The position numbers were made by a program, and so were the translations under genes. A stretch of 64,000 bases of DNA. Source: Brachionus plicatilis (taxonomy: Eukaryota > Rotifera > Eurotatoria > Ploima > Brachionidae). The notes under the pieces are model-generated. The model did no database searches. It was given only the letters and a program-made list of their open reading frames with translations, and was not told the origin of the DNA. Below, piece after piece: positions 34,061 through 44,800 of this stretch. The stretch is from the NCBI GenBank assembly GCA_010279815.1, contig QEOQ01000226.1, positions 2,633,535 to 2,697,534 on the forward strand, in the 5' to 3' direction. Every line of letters starts with the position of its first letter. The stretch's first letter is position 1.

Positions 34061-36187
34061 AGAGCTAGAAATTGAAAATTTACAGTTGGATAATTAGAGT
34101 CCTCTCATTTTTATAAAGTAAATTAAAAATTTTACTAACCTTGAGAAATTAAATCCATTCGCCTTTTGTTTAAAAAAGAGGAAAATTTTTTTTAAATAGC
34201 TTTTTATAAATAGATTAAATATTAAATAAGATTAGATTTTTAGGAATTTAGAATAATTTTTATTCAAATTTTTATTTTAGATTCATTTGTAATAATCTGT
34301 TCTAAGTGAATAGTTTACCCATATCTTTGTTTTATCATGTAAAACTATGTCGAATGAAAAGACAAATAATCAAGGAAATGCTACATATCTTAATGATAAA
34401 AGTTTGTATCCATTATTTCTAAAAAGTTAATTAATATTAAATTTTTTTGAATATATAAAAATAAAAATTAAATATTCTATATTTAATTACATTTTTACGT
34501 TATAATAATAATTTGTAAAAATATTGAAGGCGTAGAAATAGCAAAATAATTAGTGCTTAAATTGAATTTGTTAAATTAATAAATTATTTTAATTATTTTT
34601 TTCATACTTTTAAATAAAAAGAAACAATAAACATAAAATTTTTATTTTCTAAGTAAAGTTAAAACTAAAATAAACTAAATAAATCGTAGCTTAATTAATT
34701 TAAAAGCTCTGTGCGTAGGTAATTTTTCGGGATGTACGTATTGGCCCCCTTCGTTTTACATCTTTAATAGAGGTGCCCAGTCAATTAGGATATTCGGTAT
34801 TGATTTCGATATTGATATTTTTACCGGCTGGAAGCCACCTTTAACTCGATTTAGTGTTCATCAAAATTTAATGCGTAGAGAAATTCGATTTTTATCTTAC
34901 TCTTTTACATTATCGCACCAATGCTCGGTCTATGACTGAGATATGAACAAAATATAAAGAAAATCTTTTATTTAGAATTTTGAAAAATCATTTTGACAAT
35001 ATTTAAAATTAATTTTTAAAGCTTTCTCACGTAAAACTAGTCCTGAAGCGACACGGTCAAACGAAACTCAATAAAATTTGATGTATTCCTGGTTTTGTTT
35101 CTTGTGATGTGTGATTAAAAAATAATAACAAAAAGACTAACCCCAAATTAAACTAAACTTTAATTTCAAAATTTCTTTTTATTTTCTATTTTTATCTTCG
35201 CCAAGCATGGCCTAATTTTTGAATAAATAATAATAATAATAATAAACTTGTCTTAAATAAATATATATATCTAAGCAAGTAATAGATATATTATTTGTCT
35301 TGTTGTAATAATAACAACCATTGTATGAAAAAAAGTATTTTATAAGTAAAATATCAAATTTTATCAGCAAAATTTGAGAAAATAGAAATATTTTAAGAAT
35401 TGTCAAAAATAAAAAACAGAAAAAATATTCGAACTATTAAATAGGTCAATTATGGACTGATAGAAAATTTTTTTTTGCCTTGAAATTTTAATAAACTTGA
35501 ACCTTCAAAAGTTTTATTATTAAATTCAATAATTTTCATTTTGTTAAATAGATTAAAAGTAAAAGATATCAATTAATGAGAACCATTGGATTCAATTAAA
35601 AAAATTACAACTAACAAGTACTTGGAACCAAAGATCAAGTGACAATGACACTTCTTATTTAATGATTAAGATCAGTGTATTTAAATTTTAAAAAAATTCC
35701 ATCTTAAAGAAATTTTTAATTTTTAAAAATAAATTTTAAAATTGTGAAACTGAAAACCTGAAATGCTAAATAAATGAAAAATTGATAAAAAGATTAATGT
35801 AAACAAAATATTTATTATTAAAAAAGAACAAAAAAATCATTTTAAAAAAGTCAAAAAATAAAAAGTTGTCAATCAACTTAATGTTAAATTAATTTTGTAT
35901 TAATATAAATTTCATTTAAATAAATTGCAATTTTTTTTTTATTTTTCATTTTTATAATGAACTAACTTTTTTTATTTAATTTCAAATTTTATTTTTTTAT
36001 TATAATAAATATAGAATTATTAGATAGTTTTTATTTTGAAATTTAAATTTATTTTATTTAAATTTCTAGAAAAAATGTATAAAATAATTTTTTTAAATCG
36101 AAAAAATAGCTAAGCTATAATTTAAATAAATGTTGGATCGATTTTTGTATTTAAACTTTTATCGATTTTATTTAAATTGAAAATAAT
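34061..36187. other. Gene-poor AT-rich DNA
   Basis: Mostly A/T runs. Around 34710-34960 a less AT-biased patch (TACGTATTGGCCCCCTTCG, TACCGGCTGGAAGCCACC) looks like repeat-derived DNA but has no ORF. A TAA microsatellite lies at about 35226-35245. No gene found. Confidence 0.4.
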
Positions 36188-37013
36188 TTATTGAAAAGAT
36201 GGTCTGAAATAGTATTTTTTCAAATAAAGTGAAAAAACAATTATGTAAACTAGAACAATAATTGATAGCACAATGCCAAAAGATAAATAGGCCCAATAGA
36301 TTGATTTAGGACGTTTCACAAAACATCGCGGATCTTCAGTGGCCAAATTTAGATTACATGAATCATAAAATGAAAGCGCATAGGCACTTATTGCCACTAC
36401 ACCAAGAATTGTCAATACTAAACTTAATCCATGAAGTGCCACCAATATGATAAAAATAATTTTTTTTTTAAAAAAAACTAAAATAAACAAATATTTTTAA
36501 TGCCATTTAAAATTTATTTTAAATTACTTGTTCCGAGTACAAGAATTGCAAGGATCATATTAAAGCCACCATCCTTTGAAAAATTGAAAAAAAATTTTTT
36601 TGAAAGTTAAGAAAAATTACCCAATATCCCGAATATACATTTGCGTATTTTACACCTTTGAAATTTAAGCCCATTTGGATAATTATTAAAATAAAGCTGC
36701 ACAAAAATAAAAGACCGAAGTGAGCTATTGTGTATTTAAGTGGAAATTTTTCAGACTGAATTTCTTCAATGACAGATTTTCCTTGTAAATTTTGGATCAT
36801 TTTTTCGTCGTCATATCTTTTCGCTTCTTTTTTTAACTGGTTCAATGAGACAGTTTGAGTTGATTCATTAACTGTAGCCGGCTTTAGCTCATACTGGTTA
36901 TCAGTGTAATTATAAGTGTACATTGGATATGGATAATAATGAGAACTATTGGACTGGGTAGTTGGAAAAATCGTTCCAACACGATTAACATATTTTTTAT
37001 CTTTGAAAGTCAT
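36188..37013 (-). CDS. Four-helix membrane protein, unknown family
   Basis: Three exons (36621-37013, 36528-36573, 36188-36477) join in phase to about 242 residues. The N-terminal ~110 residues are cytosol-like, with tyrosine-rich SSHYYPYPMYTYNYTDN and a charged stretch. Then come four hydrophobic segments: AHFGLLFLCSFILIIIQMGL, MILAILVLGTIFF, IIFIILVALHGLSLVLTIL with VVAISAYAL, and YLSFGIVLSIIVLVYIIVFS. A cysteine-containing loop (DSCNLNLATEDPRC) sits between helices 3 and 4, as in MS4A/tetraspan-like proteins, but no diagnostic motif places it. Introns are about 47 and 50 bp. The start codon lies only 27 bp from the U2 copy 2 cassette, transcribed divergently. A second four-helix gene is at 55216. 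Confidence 0.78.
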
Positions 37014-37039
37014 GATGAATAAAGAAAGAAATTTCGACT

Positions 37040-37211
37040 ATTTTTAAAGAATATTTAAATAATAAAAATTTTAAAACTATGTCCCAAAAAGAGAAAAGAT
37101 GTCAGATTAAAATATTTGATGTAATTGCACAAAAAAAAAAATTAATGCAAAAAATTCAAATTTTAAAAAAATTTATATGCATTAATACGAGTTGGAAAAT
37201 AATGTTTCTTT
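37040..37211 (+). promoter_or_regulatory. Conserved upstream block of U2 copy 2
   Basis: Same 172-bp block as before copy 1, starting ATTTTTAAAGAATATTTAAA. Because the divergent four-helix gene starts at 37013, this block probably also lies in that gene's promoter region. Confidence 0.6.
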
Positions 37212-37400
37212 ATCGCTTCTCGGCCTCTGGCTAAGATCAAAGTGTAGTATCTGTTCTCATCAGTTTAATATCTGATGGGGGGTCCATTGGGCCCCCGCGA
37301 TATTAAATCGATTTTTGTGAGCGGACTGGTTGCGCAGAGCTTGCTCGGCACCAGTCATGGATCGACCTAGCGTTGCACTATATTGCTAGGACCGGTCCAC
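37212..37400 (+). ncRNA. U2: U2 spliceosomal snRNA, copy 2
   Basis: The 189-nt RNA appears identical to copy 1, including the short stem-loop I, GTGTAGTATCTG branch-site segment, GATTTTTGTGAG Sm-like site and terminal stem-loops. It is followed by the same AAAACCCC/GGGG hairpin (37401-37424). The shared downstream flank runs on to about 37489 (TTCATTGCATAACCA). Confidence 0.97.
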
Positions 37401-37580
37401 AAAACCCCTTTTGGGGGGTTTTATTATTAAATTAAATAAGAAAAATATTTTTAAAAAAATTCAATTTATTTTAATTCATTGCATAACCATAAGACAAATA
37501 TCATTATAAAAATAAAATTTTAAATTTATTCAAGTGGAAAAATGAAATTAATTTTATTTGAATGAATGTATATGTAATAG

Positions 37581-38342
37581 TAAAATTGTAAAATACGGAA
37601 TTTTGTAAATTTCCTGGTTGATCAGTAAATTTCTAAAATAATGAAACAAAAATTATGTTTTGAATTTTTTTCCAGTAATTTTCTAAATTTACGTATAGAG
37701 CAGTAAATTTGTATTACTTTATTTACATTTAAGTACTCTTCCTTTCCTCCGCTCTTCCTCAACTTTTCCTTTCCTCAACTCCTTCTTTCTTCAACTCTTA
37801 GGAAAGGAAAGGAAAAGTTGAGGAAGAGTCGAAGAACAAAATGCGTACAATTAAGTTTTAATTTGTATCGTATTTACTAACTATTTTAGAAATTAACTAA
37901 AGCCTTTTTTTTCAAGTAAATTACTAAAACAAATAAAAAAAAAGTAAAAAAGTAAAACAATATTTTTTTATTTTATTCTAGAAATTTACTGATCTCTCAG
38001 TAATTTTGGCAAAATGTAATTTATTGTACATTTTTTTATTTTCACATTTTTACATTTTTGAGAGAAGAAAAAAAAATCTAAAAAAATTTTCATTCAAGAA
38101 AAGTAATAATAAATTCGCAATTAATTAAAAGGGATTTTCAAAAAATTATCCTTGGTTTTTACATTTAAATTTTTCTAAAACTCCTTTTTAAGTAATTGCG
38201 AATTTATTGTTACTTTTCTTGAATGAAAATTTTTTGAGATTTTTTTTTCTTCTCTCATAAAATGTGAAAATAAAAAAATGTACAATAAATTACATTTTAC
38301 CGTAATTTTACAAATTTACGTGTTTTAGAAATTTACGTTAAC
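37581..38342. mobile_element. Palindromic MITE with 11-bp direct flanks
   Basis: Flanked by exact direct repeats ATATGTAATAG (37570-37580 and 38343-38353). The ends share inverted GTAAAATTGTAAAATACGG / CCGTAATTTTACAAATTTAC. Inside are a CTTCCTTTCCTC..GGAAAGGAAAGG hairpin (37740-37830) and a long inverted repeat (about 38025-38285) with arms containing AAAAGTAATAATAAATTCGC. A duplication of 9-11 bp would fit a MULE-type element, and MULE remnants occur elsewhere in the window. Confidence 0.72.
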
Positions 38343-38568
38343 ATATGTAATAGTTATAAATTTGAATTTTTGAATTAACTTTACCTAAATTATTTAAATT
38401 ATTGATTGTTTTTGTTAAATAAATTAGATATAAATAATTTTGATATAAATTTGATAATAAACCATTATTAAACATAACATGTCTAGTTAAGTTTAGTATT
38501 TATTTCTTAAAAATTTTCAAAATCATTAGATTAATTAAGTCTTAAAATTTTAAATGATCGTTTTGATC

Positions 38569-38838
38569 TTAAAATTTGATCTGAAACTTCCATTTGCCCT
38601 TTTCTGTCCTTTTTTTTTTATTGTGATACTTCTTGTGATGGTGGTGGTTGTTCTTACGAGTCTGATAGTTGTTCTGGTGATGTATAAGGTTATTTAGATG
38701 ATGTCGATGTCCTTGAACTGATGCAATAATTGTCAATGTATCAATTTCAGATAAATTGGGTGGTTTACTTCTCAATCTAGTTGGCCTTCCTATCTTTGGA
38801 CGTCCCCCTTTTACGATTTCCTTCAATTTTGGCTTCAT
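38569..38838 (-). CDS. Small basic His-rich protein with AT-hook-like motif
   Basis: An 89-codon frame. Near the N-terminus is KGGRPKIGRPTRLRSKPP, resembling an AT-hook (GRP core) that binds the DNA minor groove. The second half is His/Asn/Lys-rich (HRHHLNNLIHHQNN, KNNHHHHKKYHNKKKR). Base composition is less AT-biased than nearby DNA. The low complexity leaves real doubt; it could be a small nuclear protein, one exon of a larger gene, or a MULE tail, since such transposases often end in KRGRP-like basic motifs. Confidence 0.35.
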   Translation of the reverse strand: MKPKLKEIVKGGRPKIGRPTRLRSKPPNLSEIDTLTIIASVQGHRHHLNNLIHHQNNYQTRKNNHHHHKKYHNKKKRTEKGKWKFQIKF

Positions 38839-39202
38839 TGATATATATTTGGTACTAACTAAAATATTTTTAGCTTTTATTAAATTATTTCTAGTACCAG
38901 CAAAGCATATTAAGTACTAATTTTTTTGGTTTAGGATTAAATTGTATTTGGTATCACATAAAATATATTGAATAGAATATAGGCAATTTTATTATCAAAC
39001 TTAATGAGAAAAATATAAAAAAAATTGCAATTGACAAAATTTAAAAAAAAATTTTAATAAAGTAAATATTTTTAAAGATTTTTTTCGTTTAAAAATTTTG
39101 AACTGTCTTTTTAAAAATATTCAATATCAATTTAAAAATAGGGAATTCAAGTTTTTTCCTTAATTGACCTCCAAATATTTATTACAGAGGTTCTAATAAA
39201 AA

Positions 39203-39895
39203 AGTAACGCGAAAAAAGTCGCGTCCAAAACACCAGCGATACGTCCGTCCGTCCGTCCATTCAGTCCTGTATGCGGCTCGGAACCGCCCGACCAATCCGA
39301 CCTATTCGACCTAGAAAAATAGAAGAAAAATATTATATTTATAAATAAAAAAAGTTTCCTAGTTTTAAATTTTATAAAGTTTTTATTACTAATCAGTTTA
39401 TTAATCTTAATAGCCAAATGTCAAAACTTATGGATTTACCATTTTATCTTTTTATAATTAATTTTATTTAAATTTAACTAAATTTAGAGAGATTTTTTGT
39501 GTAATACTTCAAAACTCACTGTTGAGACTTTTAGATAAAAAAAAAAATTGAATTGATATTTAAAAATTAAAAAGGTGTTTAGTTTTGTTTCCTTTTGGAT
39601 AAATTGAAAATTATTTCTGCTACCACAAAAAATCTAGACAAACCAAATAAATTAAATCTTAATAAATATAAATTAATAATAAAGAGGTATAATGGTGAAT
39701 CCAAAAGATTAATCAACTGACTATTGCTAAAAAATTTATAAAATTTATCACCAGGAGACTTTTTTTTTATTTATAATAAAGTGAAGTTAAAATATCTTCT
39801 TGAATTTTTCTAGGTCGGATAGGTCGACCATGTTGGTCGGACGGGTCGGGGCGCCAAAGTTACCATTGGACGACCGACCAGATCGTTCGCGTTAC
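39203..39895. mobile_element. MITE with AGTAACGCGAA ends
   Basis: Left AGTAACGCGAA and right TTCGCGTTACT are perfect inverted ends. GC-rich subterminal stretches lie inside each end: CGTCCGTCCGTCCGTCC and GACCAATCCGACCTATTCGA on the left, GGTCGGATAGGTCGACCATG and CGACCGACCAGATCG on the right. The AT-rich centre has no ORF. No target duplication could be defined. Confidence 0.7.
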
Positions 39896-40618
39896 TATCT
39901 TTTTAGAACCGCGGTATATGTCTTTATCTAAAAATATTTAAGGCTTTACATCAATCTAATAAATCAATTCATTTTTACTGGAAAAACGAAAAATTAAACA
40001 CTTGGTGCAAATTATTTGATAGGAGCTTAATTTTTGCACGAAAAAGAATGTTTGATAAAAATCATGTTATAAAATGAATGTATTAACCAAAAAATATTTT
40101 TTTTAAGGATACCATTTGAAGTTCTAAACTAAATTATGGCTTAAAGAGTATATTTAATGAGAAAATTAAGACCAGACAGTTTTAAATAAATTTCGATTTT
40201 CCAAACTTTAATCGCCAGCTAAAAAATCGAATGGATTTATCTAAAAACATTTCATCTATTTAACTTCTAAAACTTTCTCTTAATTTTTAGATACTTTTTT
40301 ATCTTTATTATTTGGGATAATTTGGCTTCATTTGGTTAATTTTTATTAAAAAAATCTCGAACTTTAAAAAAAAAATTTTTATATTAAAAACAAAAAAATA
40401 ATTTTGAAAGACGCAATAGATGTCGAATATGTATAACATTCGATTATACTTAAGACCAAAAAGATTTTCATTAAAAAAACAGAATTTCTACTGTATATCT
40501 GATTTTAAATGAAATAATTTTCCTAACTAAAATTTTGAATCTTTATTGCTCTTGAAATAAATTTATTAGTTATGAAAATTTCTGTTTATTAATTGAAAAA
40601 TATATTTAAAAAATATAG

Positions 40619-40758
40619 AAACTATGTCCCAAAAAGAGAAAAGATGTCAGATTAAAATATTTGATGTAATTGCACAAAAAAAAAAAAATTAATGCAAAAA
40701 ATTCAAATTTTAAAAAAATTTATATGCATTAATACGAGTTGGAAAATAATGTTTCTTT
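40619..40758 (+). promoter_or_regulatory. Conserved upstream block of U2 copy 3
   Basis: Shares AAACTATGTCCCAAAAAGAG and everything up to the RNA with copies 1 and 2, with two extra A in the poly-A run. Homology to the other two stops sharply 140 bp upstream of the RNA, which bounds the minimal shared promoter region. Confidence 0.6.
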
Positions 40759-40947
40759 ATCGCTTCTCGGCCTCTGGCTAAGATCAAAGTGTAGTATCTG
40801 TTCTCATCAGTTTAATATCTGATGGGGGGTCCATTGGGCCCCCGCGATATTAAATCGATTTTTGTGAGCGGACTGGTTGCGCAGAGCTTGCTCGGCACCA
40901 GTCATGGATCGACCTAGCGTTGCACTATATTGCTAGGACCGGTCCAC
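40759..40947 (+). ncRNA. U2: U2 spliceosomal snRNA, copy 3
   Basis: Same 189-nt RNA as the other two copies, followed by the same hairpin (40948-40971). The shared 3' flank ends near 41016 (TTCAATTTATT), earlier than in copies 1 and 2, so this cassette is the shortest. Confidence 0.97.
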
Positions 40948-41254
40948 AAAACCCCTTTTGGGGGGTTTTATTATTAAATTAATAAGAAAAATATTTTTAA
41001 AAAAATTCAATTTATTAAAATGATATTTCTATTAATACAAAATTAATTCAACATTAAGTTATTTTACAACTTCTTATTTTTGAATTGTTTTATAATGATT
41101 ATTTTGTTCTTTTTTAACTAATATATAAAAAAAAATTAAAATTTCAAGTTGAAAAAATGTTAAAAAAACTAAAAAAATTCAATAAAAATCAAATTTTTGT
41201 TCGAAAAATTCTACTTTTTTGGGTGTCAGCATTTTTGTTTAGTTTTACTTAAAT

Positions 41255-41390
41255 TAACGTAGTATTACGTAATTTTACATAATTTTAGGTAAGCTAACAT
41301 TTTATTTCATCCTACTTTTGAAGTAATTTTATGTAATCTTACATTTTTAGATATAAAACTACGTAAAATCATTTAATATTACCTGTTGAG
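41255..41390. repeat. Degenerate ACGTAA/TTACGT cluster
   Basis: Several ACGTAGTATTACGTAATTTT-type units, inverted about a centre near 41310. Related to clusters at 4905 and 58940. Confidence 0.45.
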
Positions 41391-41519
41391 CGGTTTAAAG
41401 TAAAATACTGTAGTTGTATAGAGAAAAGTTTTTTTTCAAATAAAAGATAAAATATCTTTGAAAAAAAATAAAAAATCTTCGAAATTAAAATTTAAGGAGA
41501 AAAAAAATTATTATCAATC

Positions 41520-41698
41520 TAGATTGGAAAAAAGTACTATTGGCAAGTTTTTTTTTCTTTTTAATTTTTTGAAATTTTGAAATTACGTTGTTTAATTTAA
41601 ACTCAATGCTTAAGCATGTTAAAATTTGAAATTTAATTACGCAATTATTTCTAAAAATGTAAAATAGAAAAAAAAACTTGCCAATAGTACAATCTATT
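41520..41698. mobile_element. Small MITE, GTACTATTGGCAAG ends
   Basis: GTACTATTGGCAAGTTTTTT on the left and AAAAACTTGCCAATAGTAC on the right are inverted repeats of more than 20 bp, bounded by TAGATTG and CAATCTA. No ORF. Confidence 0.65.
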
Positions 41699-41886
41699 TA
41701 TTGATATTGAATTAACATAAAAAAAGGAAACTTGCTGTTAATTTACCCTAAAACTTTTAGTTTAAAAATTAAAACAAATTAATATTATTTAAATAATTTT
41801 TTTCCCATTTTTTTATTAGTTAATTAAATAAATCTAAAATTTTATCAATCTAAAAATTTAAAAATTAATCGTTTGTTTTCCTTGTT

Positions 41887-44800
41887 TTATATTTTATCAA
41901 TTAGAAGCGCCTTTAAATATTCTCCTTTCAAAACTTTTGGTTTTGAAACTGTCTTGGGTGGTAGAATTACCAAGGCATTTGCATCATTCATGCTCAATAG
42001 TCTACTGCTATGCTGGTTTCCCGTTGTAAGTGCGCTAAAGTAATTATTTGCATCAATCGATTCATATTTTAGTAAACTTCGGTGATATTCTGGTCTAGGA
42101 TCCAAATCTGCATCGAATTCAATTTTCACAAATATCTCACTCCAGAATGGATTTTCAAATCCCATCATTTTTTTCAAACAAGGAACAACCACTAAATTAA
42201 ATGTTACGATTGCACTGACCGGATTACCTATTTGGAAATTTAAAAATTTATTTTGATTCATATTAAATAATTTTCGGAACACCATTAATATAAGAAATTT
42301 TTTTGCTTTTTTTAATTGATAAATAATTTTAACCAAAATAAAAAACAAAGTTAAGAAATTGCCCGCATCTGTAAAAATAAATAAGCATACCAGGTAAAGC
42401 AAATATTAATTTTTTTCTTCCCTTATATTCACATGTGGCAAACGTAGTCGGCTTTCCTGGCTTCATGTTCATTCTGGCAAAATGAATAGTACAATTTAAA
42501 TCCTTTTCAAGAACATCTTTGACTAAATCCTTTAAAAAATATTAAATAAATTTCTTTAATATTTTGGAAAAAATTGGGATCTGGTCAAAAGTTTGACCAC
42601 CTGATCACAAAATTTACTTTGAAAAAATTTTCAGTAAAAAATATGAACCCATGATCTTGAAATTGACTATTAAAATTTACATAGTCAATTTTATGAAAAA
42701 AAAAATTACTTTCCAAAAGCAAAAAAATATTTATGTTTTTCTAAATTTTTTGAGTCAATTTTGAGACCACTTTTATTACATATTTCATTTGATACAAATT
42801 ATTTTTATGAAAATTTTTTTTTAATTCAAAAATAAATGGATTTAGATAAATTCCTTCAGATCGACCCTTTAAATCAGCTAAAAATGTTGATGAACACTGG
42901 AGTTTTGTCCCCAGAAAGTCCATTTATTTTTGAAATGAAAAAAATTTCATAAAAATAATTTGTATTAAGTGAAATATGTAATAAAATTGGTCTCAAAATT
43001 GACTCAAAAATTTAAGAAAAAAAAATAAATATTTTTTTGGTCATTAAATTGATTACGTAAATTTTAATAGTCAATTTCAAGATCATGGGTTCATATTTTT
43101 TACTGAAAATTTTTTTAAATTAAATTTTGTGATCAGGTGGTCAAACTTATGACCAGACCCAAAAATTGTTTATTTCACGATTTCCTTGCCTTATCTCCCA
43201 TAGATACTCCGCCTGTGGATATCACTACATCTGAATTTTCCAAAGCATTGGTAAAAACTCTAAGCAGCTCATCTGCATTATCACTAGCTATACCCGAATC
43301 AAAAATCTTATCTATTCCCAAATTTTTAACAGCACAGAAAAGTAGTGATTTATTAGAATCTCTAATTTTTCCACTATTAAGCTCAACATCTTGTGGATTG
43401 ACTAATTCGTTTCCAGTGGACACTAGTCCAACAATTGGTTGTTTGTAAACTTTTAGATTTAATGCTCCAACAGTGGCACATATTCCAATTTGAGCTGCCT
43501 TAAGAATGGAACCATTTTTGACCACAACTTCTCCTTTTTTTATGTCAAATCCAATCGGGCGAATGTCTTGGCCCATTTTTAATAAAATTCTAGATGAATG
43601 ACCACCACCACCACCACAGCCTGAAGTAGAGACTATTTCTATTCTTTTGTCCCTATTATATTCATCTTTTTCAATACTCATTGTATCTTCTATTTGAATG
43701 ACCAGGTCACAATTTAATGGAACTGGAGCTCCAGTATTAATTTTCACGCATTGACCCTCTTTGAGATCAATATTCAAAGTATTGTCTCCAGCATTTGAGG
43801 AACCAATTACATCAAATTCAAAGTTAGCACTTGTGATTTTGTTTGATAGATAGTCTTTTTGTACAGCAGTTAATTTAAGGCCAAAGCCATCTTTTACTGA
43901 TGCAGCAAAAGGTGGTAAAGGGTCTTGGGCAGCAACGTCCTCGGCACTCACTCGGTTTAGAGCATTCAAAAAAAAAACAAATTCTGTTTCCAAAATTTGA
44001 GTTTGATGCTGAATTATTTTGGTTGCTTCATCCACACTGATCATTGGATACACTGAGCTTCTTGGCTTATCGTGAATGTCTTTTTCGCATACCCGGCTTT
44101 TTGGTTCGTGATGATGAACAGGTTCGCTTTGAATTTTCACATGATCCATTTTAATTTCTTTATTGGCGTCATTAATTAGATCCAAAGCATGTTTTAACAC
44201 TGGAAGTACTATTTCAAATGCTTCCTGGTCCAAAGTTTAAACAGTTTTATTTTTAAATAAAATAAAAAAAATTATTACTTGGGAACCTTTTTTGCTTCCA
44301 GGTAAATTGATAATTAAAGTTTTTTTTCGAATTCCTGATATAGCACGGGAAAGCATGGCAAATTTGGTGATTTTCATGGATTCGGTTAAAATTGTGTTGG
44401 TCAAACTCATTGCTTCCTTTTCAATTACTTCTTTGGTAGCCTTAGAAATAAATGATTTAAATTAAATAGAGGAAATTTAAGCTCAATTTTTTAATTAATC
44501 AGAAAATCAGAAAAATAAAGAGTTAATGCTTGTTTTTTTATAATATTTTGATAGATGACAGAAAGAAAGGAAAAGTGATAGTTTTTTTCTGGCTAATTTT
44601 ATCAATTTTTTTTAATATTTGAGTCACCACTATTTAAAATTAACAAGCTGAAATTTTAAAATTTTCGCGAATTTGAAATTTATTTCAATCTCCTAAAGAT
44701 TTTTGATTCAGAATTTTCAAGAAGTCTGTTATGCAAATTTTAAGTGTAAAATTTTGTAAATATTTTTTTAAATTCCAAAAAAAATTTTAGACTAAAAAAT

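Noticed and set aside
42741..42923. 60-codon minus-strand frame
   Set aside because: Lies wholly within the foldback MITE in the gephyrin intron and follows its palindromic sequence.
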